A DNA stretch of 64,000 nucleotides from Armatimonadota bacterium (GCA_012512265.1 JAAZEM010000069.1:36097-100096); one strand, 5' to 3'. Numbered from the stretch's first letter, positions 27,219-36,536 are shown. Notes: generated from the letters alone by a model not told the origin. Numbers and translations are program-made.

Positions 27219-28094
27219 GTGAAGATTGGTGTCAGTTCCTACAGCTATAGCCGGTTGGTCCGCACCGGCGCGATGAAGCAGATCGAAGTGATCGCCGCCG
27301 CCAAGGAGGCGGGCTTCGATGTGATCGAGTTCAGCACCATCGCCGTGCCTGAAGGCAAGACGCTTCCCGGATTCGCCGAGGAGCTGCGCAAGGAAGCGGA
27401 TCGCGTGGGCCTGCCGATTGCCAACTACACCATCGCCGCCGACTTCCTGAACGGCTCGGATGGCAACCTGGAGGCGGAGATCGCTCGCGTCAAGGCCGAA
27501 GTAGATGTGGCGGAGATCCTCGGCGTGCCCGGGATGCGGCACGACGCCACGCGCGGCTTTGCCGCCGATTACACGGGGCCAAAGAGCTTTGACGCGGCTG
27601 TGTCGCGTCTGGCCGAAGGGTGCCGCGCGGTGACGGAGTATGCCGCCTCCAAGGGCATCAAGACGATGGTGGAGAACCACGGCTTCTTCTGCCAGGATAG
27701 CGACCGCGTCGAGAAGCTGGTCACCGCCGTGGCACACCCCAACTTCGGCGTGCTGATCGACATCGGCAACTTCGCCTGCGCGGATGAGGACTCGCAGATC
27801 GCCGTCGGGCGGCTGGCGCCCTACGCGTTCCATGCGCATGCCAAGGACTTCCACATCCGGCCGGGCTATCTCCCCGCGCCCGGCGAGGGGTGGTTCATGA
27901 GCCGCGCCGGCAACTACCTCCGGGGTGCGATCATCGGCCACGGCGATATCCCGCTCCTGGGATGCATCCGCGCGCTGAAGCGCGCCGGCTTCGATGGCGT
28001 CCTCTCCATCGAGTTTGAGGGGATGGAGGACGTGCTCACCGGCATCCGGATCGGGCGAGACAACCTAGTGCGCCTAGTGGAGATGGCGGGCTAG
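27219..28094 (+). CDS. Xylose-isomerase-like TIM-barrel protein, paralogue 2
   Basis: 291 aa from GTG 27219, preceded by AAGGGAGA; in-frame sequence upstream to 27093 is unlike the family. It starts VKIGVSSYSYSRLVRTG and carries the same putative metal ligands as the paralogue at 17939: TMVENHG, LIDIGNF, HAHAKDFH and LSIEFEGMED. The first bases of both genes are nearly identical, pointing to a fairly recent duplication or strong constraint. Its place 3' of the EKP-less Gfo/Idh/MocA gene repeats the dehydrogenase-isomerase pairing. Confidence 0.88.
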   Translation: MKIGVSSYSYSRLVRTGAMKQIEVIAAAKEAGFDVIEFSTIAVPEGKTLPGFAEELRKEADRVGLPIANYTIAADFLNGSDGNLEAEIARVKAEVDVAEILGVPGMRHDATRGFAADYTGPKSFDAAVSRLAEGCRAVTEYAASKGIKTMVENHGFFCQDSDRVEKLVTAVAHPNFGVLIDIGNFACADEDSQIAVGRLAPYAFHAHAKDFHIRPGYLPAPGEGWFMSRAGNYLRGAIIGHGDIPLLGCIRALKRAGFDGVLSIEFEGMEDVLTGIRIGRDNLVRLVEMAG

Positions 28095-28200
28095 CATCCG
28101 CTCGCCACGATTCACCGGGAAGCTCGTGGGGCGTGGGGGATGGCCGGGCTTTCCCCCGCGCCTCGGGCTCTGCGGCGCTCCCGCGCGGGAGGCTCGTACC

Positions 28201-30639
28201 ATGAAGCAGCGTGGCATCCTGGTGTTGCTTGCCTGTTTGCTGATCTTCCCCTCGGTTTGCCGGGCGCATTGGCTGGATCACCAGGAGCTCCCGGAGTGGG
28301 CCCGGCGCGGCTACTGCCAGTGGGGCCATGGCGCCAACATCAACGGCCGGATTCACTGGACCGAGAACGGCTACGGTGTCGATCTGCCCAACATCCACCT
28401 GATCCGCTACTGCGGGCGCAACCTGATGCAGACGATCACCTATCTGGATGAGGAAGCCCGGCGCGTGGGCGAGAGCGCTGGGGTGCGGCGCCAGCCCTAC
28501 ATCTGCAGCAAGACGATCTGGTGGCGCAACGAGTTCCCCAAAGCCCCCCAACTGGAGCGGTGCACCATCCTCAAGCCGGACGGCACGCGCGTCTTGCTCT
28601 ACAACAACCCCGAGCGCTACGGAGGGTGCTACAGCAGCCCGATCTGGCTGGATTACGTGAAGCAGCGCGTGGATAGCCTCCTGGCGAAGCCCGGGGGCGA
28701 GGTTCACTCCATCTTCTTTGACAACTGCATGAACTATGATTGCCACTGCGCCGAGTGTCACGCGCGCTTCAAGGAGTACACCCGCGAGAAGTTCGGGCGC
28801 GAGATGGCGCTCTCGCCCTCGGATAAATCGCCCGATTACCTGTTTGCCCGGCGGATGTTCGACGCCGATGAGGCGGTGCGCTTCTTCCAGGAGATTCGCC
28901 GTCACCTCAACACCCGGCACCGCGAGGGGATTCTGATCTCGCCCAATATCGGCATTGGCTACGGCTGGAGCAGCTATCTCGTCAACCGGGGCGCGACCGA
29001 CCTGGTCTTCATCGAGGAGGGTTTCACGTTTCCGCCGTTCGAGAGCACCGTGCTGAAGTATAAGCTGGGCCTCGCTGCGTCGCATGGCAAGACGGTGGGC
29101 CAGCTGCTCGGGCTCCCGCAGGGACTGCGCCGACAGCGCGCGCTCGCCCTGGACGAGAAGCATGAGATGGGCATCCTCGAGGCGTTTGTCTACCCCGAGG
29201 AGCACAAGCTCGCCCTGGCCGAGGCGATGGCAACGAACGGCACGAATTGCGTCTCATTCGCCCTGCGCGAGCAGAAGATCACGGCGAACGACGCGCCCTA
29301 CCAGGTGCAGAACCGCGAGGCGATCCACCAGTACAGCGCGTTCCATCAGCGCCACCTGCCGCTTTTTGACCGGGCGCAGCCGGCGGCGCGGGTCGCGGTT
29401 GTTCACGCGGTGGTCACGGAGCTGGGCCGGTACAACACGCGGACCGCTTTGCAGCAGGCCACGCGGGCCCTGGAGAGGGCCGGCGTGCCGTATGAGGTGC
29501 TCGTCGAGGAGGACCTGGAGCCGGAGCAACTGCGTCACTACCGGCTGTTGATCCTGCCGGAAGTCTATTGCCTCAACCGGGAGCGATGCCAGGCTCTGGA
29601 AGAGTGGCTGAAGCGGGGCGGGGCGTTGGTACAGTTGGGCTCGTTGGCGCAGGCAGACGAGCTGGGCCGGGCCTACCCTGCCGGGCGGCTGCCGCTGGTG
29701 GGGCATCTGGCCGAGGCCGATCCGGCGGAGATAGGGGCGGGCCGCGTGTGGCTGCCCTCGCGCTCGCTCGACGAGATGCCGGCGCGCACCTTCCTGGCCG
29801 AGCTCCAACGCCTGGCCGGCCCGCTGGAGAGAGCCGAGACGCGCTCGCCACGCCTCTTCTGCAACCTCCTGCGCAGCCGCGATGGCAAGAGCCTCACGGC
29901 GCACCTGGTCAACTCGGACTTCAGTTACACTCTTCCGCCCACGGGCGATATTCAAGACGACGATGGCCTGCCGGAGGCACGCACCTTCCTCTCGACGCCC
30001 GCGGCCCGGATACGCAAGGTGCTGAGGGTGCCGGAACCCGCGAAGGCGCGAGACCTCTACCTCAAGTTCGTCTCGGCCACGTGCGGGGTGGCCACCGATG
30101 CCTTCTCTCTGGTGGTGACGTTCAACGGGCAAGAGATCGCCACGATCCCCGGCTCCTGGCTAAATGACGGGCCGGGCGAGGGGATCCCCGTGCCCCCTGG
30201 CCTGATCCGCGAGGAGAACGAGGTGGTGTTCCGGGTGACCGGCAGGCCGAACAGCCATCCCGACTGGGTGGCCTTCCACGTGGATACCAACGCCACGTCA
30301 CGGCGCAGCTGGTGGTCCGGCGACGGGGGGAAGAGCTGGACACAGGAGGATCTCTCGCCCGATCCTGGCACGCAACAGGGCGAGGTGATGGTGCGCCTCG
30401 GCCCGCGCGACGACCCCGAGCGCGTGGCAACGCCCGAGGAGTTCGAGGGGCGGCTGCGCGTCAACCCGGCGCGCGACATCGATCTTTACCTGAACGCTGG
30501 CGCCCGCCCGCCCGTGGCGGTTTTCCGAACCCCGGAGGGCGTGGAGCGCCGGATCACGCCCCGGGTGCGCGGGGGCATGGCCATCTACCGCGTGCCGGAG
30601 GTGCCAATCTACGGCCTGTTGATACTGAATGGAGCGTGA
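28201..30639 (+). CDS. Secreted TIM-barrel glycosidase-like protein with GATase-like middle domain (GHL6-like)
   Basis: 812 aa from ATG 28201, with GGGAGG ahead; signal peptide MKQRGILVLLACLLIFPSVCRA. The barrel contains IFFDNCMNYDCHCAECHARF, whose CxCxxC cluster after FFDN is typical of the hypothetical glycosidase group GHL6. A domain like the beta-galactosidase trimerisation/GATase fold follows from about residue 390 (RVAVVHAVVTELG, LLILPEVYCLNRERC). The C-terminal 250 residues are beta-sandwich-like. Substrate unknown. The acetyl esterase gene follows 102 bp later. Confidence 0.8.
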   Translation: MKQRGILVLLACLLIFPSVCRAHWLDHQELPEWARRGYCQWGHGANINGRIHWTENGYGVDLPNIHLIRYCGRNLMQTITYLDEEARRVGESAGVRRQPYICSKTIWWRNEFPKAPQLERCTILKPDGTRVLLYNNPERYGGCYSSPIWLDYVKQRVDSLLAKPGGEVHSIFFDNCMNYDCHCAECHARFKEYTREKFGREMALSPSDKSPDYLFARRMFDADEAVRFFQEIRRHLNTRHREGILISPNIGIGYGWSSYLVNRGATDLVFIEEGFTFPPFESTVLKYKLGLAASHGKTVGQLLGLPQGLRRQRALALDEKHEMGILEAFVYPEEHKLALAEAMATNGTNCVSFALREQKITANDAPYQVQNREAIHQYSAFHQRHLPLFDRAQPAARVAVVHAVVTELGRYNTRTALQQATRALERAGVPYEVLVEEDLEPEQLRHYRLLILPEVYCLNRERCQALEEWLKRGGALVQLGSLAQADELGRAYPAGRLPLVGHLAEADPAEIGAGRVWLPSRSLDEMPARTFLAELQRLAGPLERAETRSPRLFCNLLRSRDGKSLTAHLVNSDFSYTLPPTGDIQDDDGLPEARTFLSTPAARIRKVLRVPEPAKARDLYLKFVSATCGVATDAFSLVVTFNGQEIATIPGSWLNDGPGEGIPVPPGLIREENEVVFRVTGRPNSHPDWVAFHVDTNATSRRSWWSGDGGKSWTQEDLSPDPGTQQGEVMVRLGPRDDPERVATPEEFEGRLRVNPARDIDLYLNAGARPPVAVFRTPEGVERRITPRVRGGMAIYRVPEVPIYGLLILNGA

Positions 30640-30741
30640 GCAGGCCGAAATCAACGGATCGCCGGGAGGCTGGGCTGGCCTGTGGACGACAACGGTTCCC
30701 GGCTTCGCGTGCGAAATAACGTTCCGAAGTGGAGATAACGA

Positions 30742-32052
30742 ATGCGAACTAGACTTGTTCCCTGGCTCGTTCTGGGCCTGCTGTTGCACCTGGTCGCGGG
30801 AGCGATCGCCCAACAACAGCCGGCCTCGCCCTACCAGCTGGCCGTCGTGACCGACCGGCCGGAGGCGCTCTACACCGTTGGCGAGGCGGCGAAGTTCCTC
30901 GTCACCCTCAAGAAGGACGGCCAGGCCGTGCCCGAAGCCGAGATCAGCTACCAGCTGGATAAGGATGGGATGCCCCCCATGGATCAGGGCGCGCTGAAAC
31001 TGGAGGGTGGCTCCGGTACCATCGAGGGAAAACTAGGCGAGCCGGGCTTCCTCCTGTGTCGCGTCTCTTACAAGACGGAGGAAGGCGATGTGATCCGCGC
31101 GGTGGCCGGGGCGGGGTTCGACCCGCTGAAGATCGGCCCGAGCATGCCGGTGCCGGACGACTTCGATGCCTTCTGGGCGGGGCAGAAGGCGAGGCTGGCC
31201 GCCGTGCCGATGGAGCCGAAGCTGACGCCCGTCAACTCCCCCCAGGAGGGGATCGAGGTCTTCGATGTGGAGATTGCGTGCGTGCCCCCGCGGTCGGTGC
31301 GCGGCTACTACGCGCGTCCGGCAGGCGCGGCGCCGAAGAGCCTGCCTGCCATCCTTACCGTGCATGGCGCCGGCGTGCGTAGCTCCAGCCTGGGCGGCCC
31401 TGCCGGCCTGGCGAAAACGTACCAGGCCATCGCGATGGACATCAACGCCCACGGCATCCCCAATGGCCAGACCAAGGAGTTCTATGACGCCCTGTCGGCG
31501 GGCGAGCTGAAGGGCTACCCGCACTTCGGGCGCGAGGATCGCGAGACGAGTTACTTCCTCGGCATGTTCCTGCGCGTGCAGCGCGCCCTCGACTTCCTGA
31601 CCAGCCAGCCGGAGTGGGATGGCCAGGTGCTCGTTGTCCAGGGGAGCAGCCAGGGAGGCGGGCAATCGATTGCCGCCGCCGGCCTCGACCCGCGCGTCAC
31701 CCTCATCTCCGCCGGCGTGCCCGCGATTTGCGATCACACCGGCAAGGCCGTCGGACGCACGAACGGTTGGCCCCGTCTGGCCGATGTGGCGGGCAAGCCC
31801 GATCCGAAGATCATGGAAGTCTCGCGCTACTTCGACTGCGTCAACTTCGCGACGCGCGCCAAAGCCGAGGCGATTTTTAGCGTGGGCTTCATCGACGGCA
31901 CGTGCGCGCCGACGAGCGTCTACGCGGCCTACAACGCCTGGCCCGGGAAGAAGCAGATCATCAACGAGCCCCTGATGGGCCATAGCGTCTCCCGGAAGCT
32001 GGGCGAGGTGACCGCGGCGCGGATCCGGGCGCAGATCGACGCGCGCAAGTGA
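30742..32052 (+). CDS. Secreted acetyl xylan esterase-type hydrolase (CE7/AXE1 family)
   Basis: 436 aa with signal peptide (LVPWLVLGLLLHLVAGAIAQ). An N-terminal Ig-like domain (about 30-125) precedes an alpha/beta-hydrolase. The catalytic triad is visible: Ser303 in QGSSQGGGQS, Asp in FIDGTCAPTSVYAAYN and His in PLMGHSVS; the CE7 element DINAHGIPNG is also present. CE7 enzymes remove acetyl groups from xylo-oligosaccharides and cephalosporin C. GGAGATAA precedes the ATG. This implies an acetylated target glycan. Confidence 0.92.
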   Translation: MRTRLVPWLVLGLLLHLVAGAIAQQQPASPYQLAVVTDRPEALYTVGEAAKFLVTLKKDGQAVPEAEISYQLDKDGMPPMDQGALKLEGGSGTIEGKLGEPGFLLCRVSYKTEEGDVIRAVAGAGFDPLKIGPSMPVPDDFDAFWAGQKARLAAVPMEPKLTPVNSPQEGIEVFDVEIACVPPRSVRGYYARPAGAAPKSLPAILTVHGAGVRSSSLGGPAGLAKTYQAIAMDINAHGIPNGQTKEFYDALSAGELKGYPHFGREDRETSYFLGMFLRVQRALDFLTSQPEWDGQVLVVQGSSQGGGQSIAAAGLDPRVTLISAGVPAICDHTGKAVGRTNGWPRLADVAGKPDPKIMEVSRYFDCVNFATRAKAEAIFSVGFIDGTCAPTSVYAAYNAWPGKKQIINEPLMGHSVSRKLGEVTAARIRAQIDARK

Positions 32053-32093
32053 ATGGACGCGGGGAGCGGGCCCGACTCGCTCCCCGCATCTGG

Positions 32094-32121
32094 CCCGAAT
32101 TATTCACCAGAATAATGCGGG
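32094..32121 (+). repeat. Solo 28-bp palindrome related to MITE M1 ends (copy C)
   Basis: CCCGAATTATTC-ACCA-GAATAATGCGGG is one near-perfect hairpin with a single A/C mismatch in the stem. It joins the left-end pattern of M1 (CCCGAA...TTCACCAGAAT) to the right-end pattern (AATAATGCGGG). No flanking duplication is seen. It lies 41 bp after the acetyl esterase stop and has no T-tract. Confidence 0.65.
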
Positions 32122-32215
32122 CGAGGGGCACAACAGGGCTGCGCGCGCCGGATGGCGAACGATTCTTCATGCGCGGGGAATGCCGCGTGGCAAAGTGAGC
32201 AGGAGCGGCAGGAGC

Positions 32216-33838
32216 ATGAAGAGGGTAGCTTGGATCCTGGTAGCCGGCATCCTGTGGATGCTCTCACCAGCAGGTGGCTACGGCCAGGATGTGGGGGAAG
32301 CCCCTGTCGATGCGCCCGAGGACACCCGGAACTACGCCGGCCCGGGCCTGGGCGCGCGCTTTAGCCCGGGCGTGAACACGGAGTTCCTGGAGCCATGGGG
32401 CCTGGATGCGTTCGTGACGAAGGGCACGCTCATCTTCCGGCACGGCCCGCGTGACCTGGAGAAGGCGATCATCGTCACGCTCGCGCAGCCAGTGCGCGTG
32501 CGCGCCGTGAGCTTCGGCACCGTCTACGAGGATATCGTCCGCTGCCCCATCGGGTGCGAGGTCTTCGCCTCGGAAACCGGCATCGAGAACTCCTACCGCC
32601 GGGTGGGCGGGACGAACCAGGTGCGCGGCGACCGCACGCTCATTCCGATCGAGCCGCCTGTGGTGGCGCGCTACCTGAAGTTCGCTTTCACCGATTCCGG
32701 CGGTGGCTCGCGGATCACGGGGCTGGGCGTCTATACCGGCACTCCGGAGCGCGTGCGTCAGGCGGGCGGGTTCGAGCCGTGGCCGCCCGGACCCCAGCCG
32801 GATTGGATCACGCCGGATGCCATCACCGCGGCTGCGCGTGAGGGCGGGCCCCGCGGCGATATGGAGCTCACCTTCTACGCCACCGGCCTTGACTACTCCG
32901 CGCCCGCCATCCCAGGCGAGGGCTCGCTTCTGGAGCGCTTCCACCGCGAGGGGGGAACGGTTGCCCGCCGGCTGGAGCGGCTTCCCCACGACCTGCCTCT
33001 CTATCGCGCTCTGGGAGCCACCGCGGTCGAGAGCTACGTGCGCTGGAACTTCATCGAGGAGCGGCAGGGCGTTTTCGATTTCTCGGTCCACGACGCGGTG
33101 CTGGCGCAGCTGCGCGAACACGGCCTGAAGTGGGTACCTCTGGTCATTGCCGGGCCGGCCTACTCGCTTCCGGCATGGTTTCGCGAGTCCCCCGATTTCC
33201 TCGGCTTCCGCTGCCTGGAGCATGGCCAGGAGAATGGCGTCGCCTCGATCTGGAACCCTCGCCTGCGCCCCTACGTAGAGCGCTTCCTCCAGGCGTTCTT
33301 CGAGCACTATGCGCCCCACGCCGATTCGATCCAGAGCGTGATCCTGGGGATCAGCGGGATCTTCGGCGAGAACCTCTATCCCCACGACGCGAGCCGCGAC
33401 TGGACCACCAACGCCTTCGGCGACTATCACACCCACTCCGGGTGGTGGGCCGGCGACGCCCACGCGCAGGCGAGCTTCCGCGCCTACCTCAAGGCGCGCT
33501 ATAAGACGGTCGCTGCGCTCAACGCCGCCTGGGGAACCACGTGGGAATCGTTTGACGCGATCACGCCGCAAGCGCCGGAGACCTTGAGCGAGGGGCGCGC
33601 GCGCTACGATTTCCTCGACTGGTACAACAGCTCCATGACCGAGTATCTGGAGTTCTGGCTGCGCACGGCGCGCAAACACACGCGGGGCAAGCTGCTCATC
33701 TGCGTCGGTGGGCACGGGTTGCCGCGCGTAGGCGCCGACTTCTCTGCAACGGCACGCCTCGCCGCGCGCTATGGCGCCGGGATCCGGATCACCAACGAGG
33801 GCCCCGATTACCGGTGGAACTTCGCGATGACGCGCTGA
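32216..33838 (+). CDS. 5' fragment of a broken secreted beta-galactosidase-like (GH42/GH14-like) gene
   Basis: 540 aa from ATG 32216 (AGGAGC 9 nt upstream); signal peptide MKRVAWILVAGILWMLSPAG. An F5/8-type beta-sandwich (about 40-185) precedes a TIM barrel: ALGATAVESYVRWNFIEERQ, then VILGISGIFGENLYPHD with the likely acid/base Glu, and RITNEGPDYRWNF with a likely nucleophile Glu. The frame stops at once after NFAMTR, where homologous proteins would complete the barrel. The rest resumes in another frame from 33814. The product may fold poorly. Confidence 0.72.
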   Translation: MKRVAWILVAGILWMLSPAGGYGQDVGEAPVDAPEDTRNYAGPGLGARFSPGVNTEFLEPWGLDAFVTKGTLIFRHGPRDLEKAIIVTLAQPVRVRAVSFGTVYEDIVRCPIGCEVFASETGIENSYRRVGGTNQVRGDRTLIPIEPPVVARYLKFAFTDSGGGSRITGLGVYTGTPERVRQAGGFEPWPPGPQPDWITPDAITAAAREGGPRGDMELTFYATGLDYSAPAIPGEGSLLERFHREGGTVARRLERLPHDLPLYRALGATAVESYVRWNFIEERQGVFDFSVHDAVLAQLREHGLKWVPLVIAGPAYSLPAWFRESPDFLGFRCLEHGQENGVASIWNPRLRPYVERFLQAFFEHYAPHADSIQSVILGISGIFGENLYPHDASRDWTTNAFGDYHTHSGWWAGDAHAQASFRAYLKARYKTVAALNAAWGTTWESFDAITPQAPETLSEGRARYDFLDWYNSSMTEYLEFWLRTARKHTRGKLLICVGGHGLPRVGADFSATARLAARYGAGIRITNEGPDYRWNFAMTR

Positions 33839-34356
33839 AGTCGTACCAGCTCCTGATTCTCGGGCAGGGGAATGTCGAGGAAGCGGCGATGCTGGAGCGG
33901 ATCTGCCGGTGGGTCTACCAGGGGGGCATTCTGGTGCGTCTCGGGCGGGCGCCACTGCGCACAGTGGACCAGCGCGATGATTATGAGCGGTGGTTCCTCC
34001 AGAACGGCGGCCAGGAGGCTCGCCTCCCTTCCGGAGCGGTCAGCCGGCGCGTGGGGGGCGGCTACGTCGTGGATGTGCGCGACGTGCCCGAATCGGCAGA
34101 GGCGTTCGCGGCGCTCATGGATCAGGTGCTCGTTGACGCGACCCGGATCAGCCGGCGGTTCGTGCGCCCGCCGCGCCTCGTGGGCGCGCCGCGCGGCGTC
34201 TATGTCGCCGCCACACGTGGTGACCTGCTCTTCTTGAACACCACCGGGAACCAGGTGGACGCGGAGTACGAGGCGTATGCCCCCGGAGGGATCGTCCGGC
34301 GCGGGAGCATCTCGCTTCCCCCGCAGGCGATGCGCTCCGTGGCGTATCCCCGATAG
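33814..34356 (+). pseudogene. 3' fragment of the same beta-galactosidase-like gene, joined by an out-of-frame deletion
   Basis: About 180 aa in the frame shifted relative to the preceding fragment. It begins RDDALKSYQLLILGQGNVEE and continues with AMLERICRWVYQGGILVRLG, typical of the GATase-like trimerisation domain that follows the barrel in such enzymes, then a small C-terminal beta domain. There is no start signal of its own. The junction lies in CGCGATGACGCGCTG (33823-33837), which reads sensibly in both frames, so an internal deletion at a short homology is likely. A MITE follows at its stop codon. Confidence 0.65.
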
Positions 34357-34504
34357 CCCGAAGTATTCACCAGAATACTTTCAAGAGAAGACCCTTGTCT
34401 GGTGACACACCGTTGCCGCCACAGGCGCCCGAGGACAGTGCCCACGAACCAGTGCCACGCCTGGCAGAGAGACTTCTTTTCATTATTCTGATGAATAATG
34501 CGGG
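34357..34504 (+). mobile_element. MITE-like element M1, copy B, with 4-bp ATAG duplication
   Basis: 148 bp, clearly homologous along its length to copy A: same left end CCCGAAGTATTCACCAG, same core words CCGTTGCCGCCACA and CAGTGCCCACGAA/AAA, and same right end TTCATTATTCTGATGAATAA. It lacks a roughly 15-bp stretch present in copy A. The flanks are ATAG on both sides (34353-34356 and 34505-34508), the left one containing the TAG stop of the broken glycosidase gene. Confidence 0.8.
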
Positions 34505-34577
34505 ATAGCGCGCTCAGCCCGGCAGGCGATGCCGGGGTGAGACGCGAGACGATTGGGTCCCCGAAACCGGGGCCGGA

Positions 34578-36470
34578 TCACTTCCCTTGCGCCGGGGCGG
34601 GCACGAAGAGGTGATCCGCGGAGAGTGTGACCGCGGGGGGCAGCTTCTTGTCGAAGGTAATGAAGGCGCTCCGGTAGCTCTTGTTGGGCACGTCGGAGAC
34701 CTTCAGCGTCCACTGCCGGCCCGTCTTCCCGCCCGATGGTACGGAAAACGTCACAGATCGCACGAAGGGATCCGTCTCGGTGTCCTTCACCACGGCGCCG
34801 TCCGGATCGACAACGGTGAGCTTCACCGCGTTTGTGGAGAAGTGGCACCGCGCCGAGATCGAGAACTCCTCGACGCCCTCGGGCACGTAGAAGCGCACGC
34901 TCCCACCCGGGCGCGAGATCTCAAACTGGCTCGCGGTCCACAGCGCCAGCGGCACGGTCGTGCTGACCACCGTGCACCGCCCATAGTAGCCCGCGGTGAG
35001 CACCACCGTATGCAGTCCGGATACTCCCGCGCGGAAGCGCAGCGTGGTCTCCTCGCCCGGAGGCAGGGTTCCCTCGCGGAGCACGCGCTTCTCCGGATCG
35101 AGAATCGCATACGAGACGCCCCAGATATCGCCGGATTTTGCCTTGTCCGTCTGGAAGCGGATGGCGGCCTCCTCGCCTTCCCGGAGAGACGCCATCAGGT
35201 AGTTGCTCCCGATGAGCGGGAGAGGATCGACCGGCATCTCCTTGCCGCGGGCCGCGGCGCTCCGGTCTTCGAGCTGGGGTATAACGAACCGCTCGACGTC
35301 ATAGCCCGTGTGCCGGTAGCGCACCGGCTCGGGAACGAAGGCGATCGGTTTCCACGACGCGGGATCGGCGCAGAGGCGGTCTATTTCGGCGTTCGCGCGC
35401 CGGATCTCGCGCAGGTAGTCCTCGCGCGTGCCGGCGGCCAGGTAGTAATCACCCCGCTGCTGCTCCGGGGGGATGCACAGGGTGTGCACGGTGAAGAGCC
35501 AGTAGCCGTTCGTCTTCGCGGCGACGCGCGTCATGTGCGCTGCCAGGTTGGCCGCCGAGTACATGCGCAGGAGCATTCCGCCGCAGTAGTAGGCGTGGAT
35601 CCCTTGCTTCTCCATCTCCTCGCGCCAGTTGTCCGGAATCTTCTCCGCGCCGCCACCCCCGTAGGTCGCCGTTGCCCACAGGATCATCGGGTGGTCGGGA
35701 GTACCCAGGCCCTGCGCCACGCCGACGAGCATCCAGTTGTGCGGGATGGGGTAGAACCCGAGGAAAAATTCTTTGTGCACGGCGCGGACGGCGTCGCGCA
35801 TCTTCTCCGCGAGGGCGCGCACGCGCGTCTGGAGGAAGGGATGATACTCCTCGTAAACGCCCTTCTCCTTGAGCCACGCCACGCGCTGGGCGAAGGGAAC
35901 GGCACCGGGGTCCGGGAGCGCCTTCGATTTCAGGAACTCGCCGAAGCAGTAGTCGCAGTAGCAGGCGTCGGTGTAGTAGATCTGGCCGCCTTTGTTCGTG
36001 TTCTGATAGAGCTCGAAATCGATCAGGATGCCGGAGATCTCGCGCTCTCCATCCATCCCCTGGCGAGCGAGGCGGACCGCCGGCTCGATCATCCGCTGCT
36101 GCCAGAACTCCTCGTTGAGAGGGCAGGCGACGGTGCTCTTGTAGCCGTTGCCAAAGACGGCGCAGCGCATCCCGGCCTTCTCCGCGTCGAAGGAGAAGCC
36201 GAGGACGCCAAAGAGGCGCATGCCGGCGCGCTTCGCCTCCTTCGCCCACGTATCGAACGTCTCGGCGTTCGCGGTGCTCGTGATGAGCGCGTTCAACCCG
36301 TGTTCTTTGAAGAAGCGGAGCTTGTCGGCGCCGTCGCCATAGTAGATCCATCCGGCACGGATCTTCTCGCGCGCGATCCAATCGGGCGCGCGCTCTTCTC
36401 CGATTGCTGGCCCGGCCACTCCCGCGCAGAGCGCGAGAAGCCAGAGGCCAGTCAGAATCCGCGATCTCAT
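34578..36470 (-). CDS. Secreted TIM-barrel protein with C-terminal beta-sandwiches, glycosidase-like
   Basis: 630 aa from the ATG at 36470, preceded by GGGAGAA; signal peptide MRSRILTGLWLLALCAGVAG. A barrel-like region (about 45-370) contains SGILIDFELYQNTN with candidate acids, CYCDYCFGEFL (a Cys cluster like that of the 28.2-kb protein), HKEFFLGFYPIPHNW and ILWATATYGGGG. The C-terminal 200 residues are beta-rich (RFYVPEGVEEFSISARCHFS). No named family was recognised. It lies downstream of the DUF4091 gene on the same strand, separated by a 14-bp-stem hairpin. Confidence 0.72.
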   Translation of the reverse strand: MRSRILTGLWLLALCAGVAGPAIGEERAPDWIAREKIRAGWIYYGDGADKLRFFKEHGLNALITSTANAETFDTWAKEAKRAGMRLFGVLGFSFDAEKAGMRCAVFGNGYKSTVACPLNEEFWQQRMIEPAVRLARQGMDGEREISGILIDFELYQNTNKGGQIYYTDACYCDYCFGEFLKSKALPDPGAVPFAQRVAWLKEKGVYEEYHPFLQTRVRALAEKMRDAVRAVHKEFFLGFYPIPHNWMLVGVAQGLGTPDHPMILWATATYGGGGAEKIPDNWREEMEKQGIHAYYCGGMLLRMYSAANLAAHMTRVAAKTNGYWLFTVHTLCIPPEQQRGDYYLAAGTREDYLREIRRANAEIDRLCADPASWKPIAFVPEPVRYRHTGYDVERFVIPQLEDRSAAARGKEMPVDPLPLIGSNYLMASLREGEEAAIRFQTDKAKSGDIWGVSYAILDPEKRVLREGTLPPGEETTLRFRAGVSGLHTVVLTAGYYGRCTVVSTTVPLALWTASQFEISRPGGSVRFYVPEGVEEFSISARCHFSTNAVKLTVVDPDGAVVKDTETDPFVRSVTFSVPSGGKTGRQWTLKVSDVPNKSYRSAFITFDKKLPPAVTLSADHLFVPAPAQGK

Positions 36471-36536
36471 CAGCGTTCTCCCGATACCCGGCGTCAGCCG
36501 GCGGGCGAGTGCCATCCGGACTGCCGGGTAACGCGA

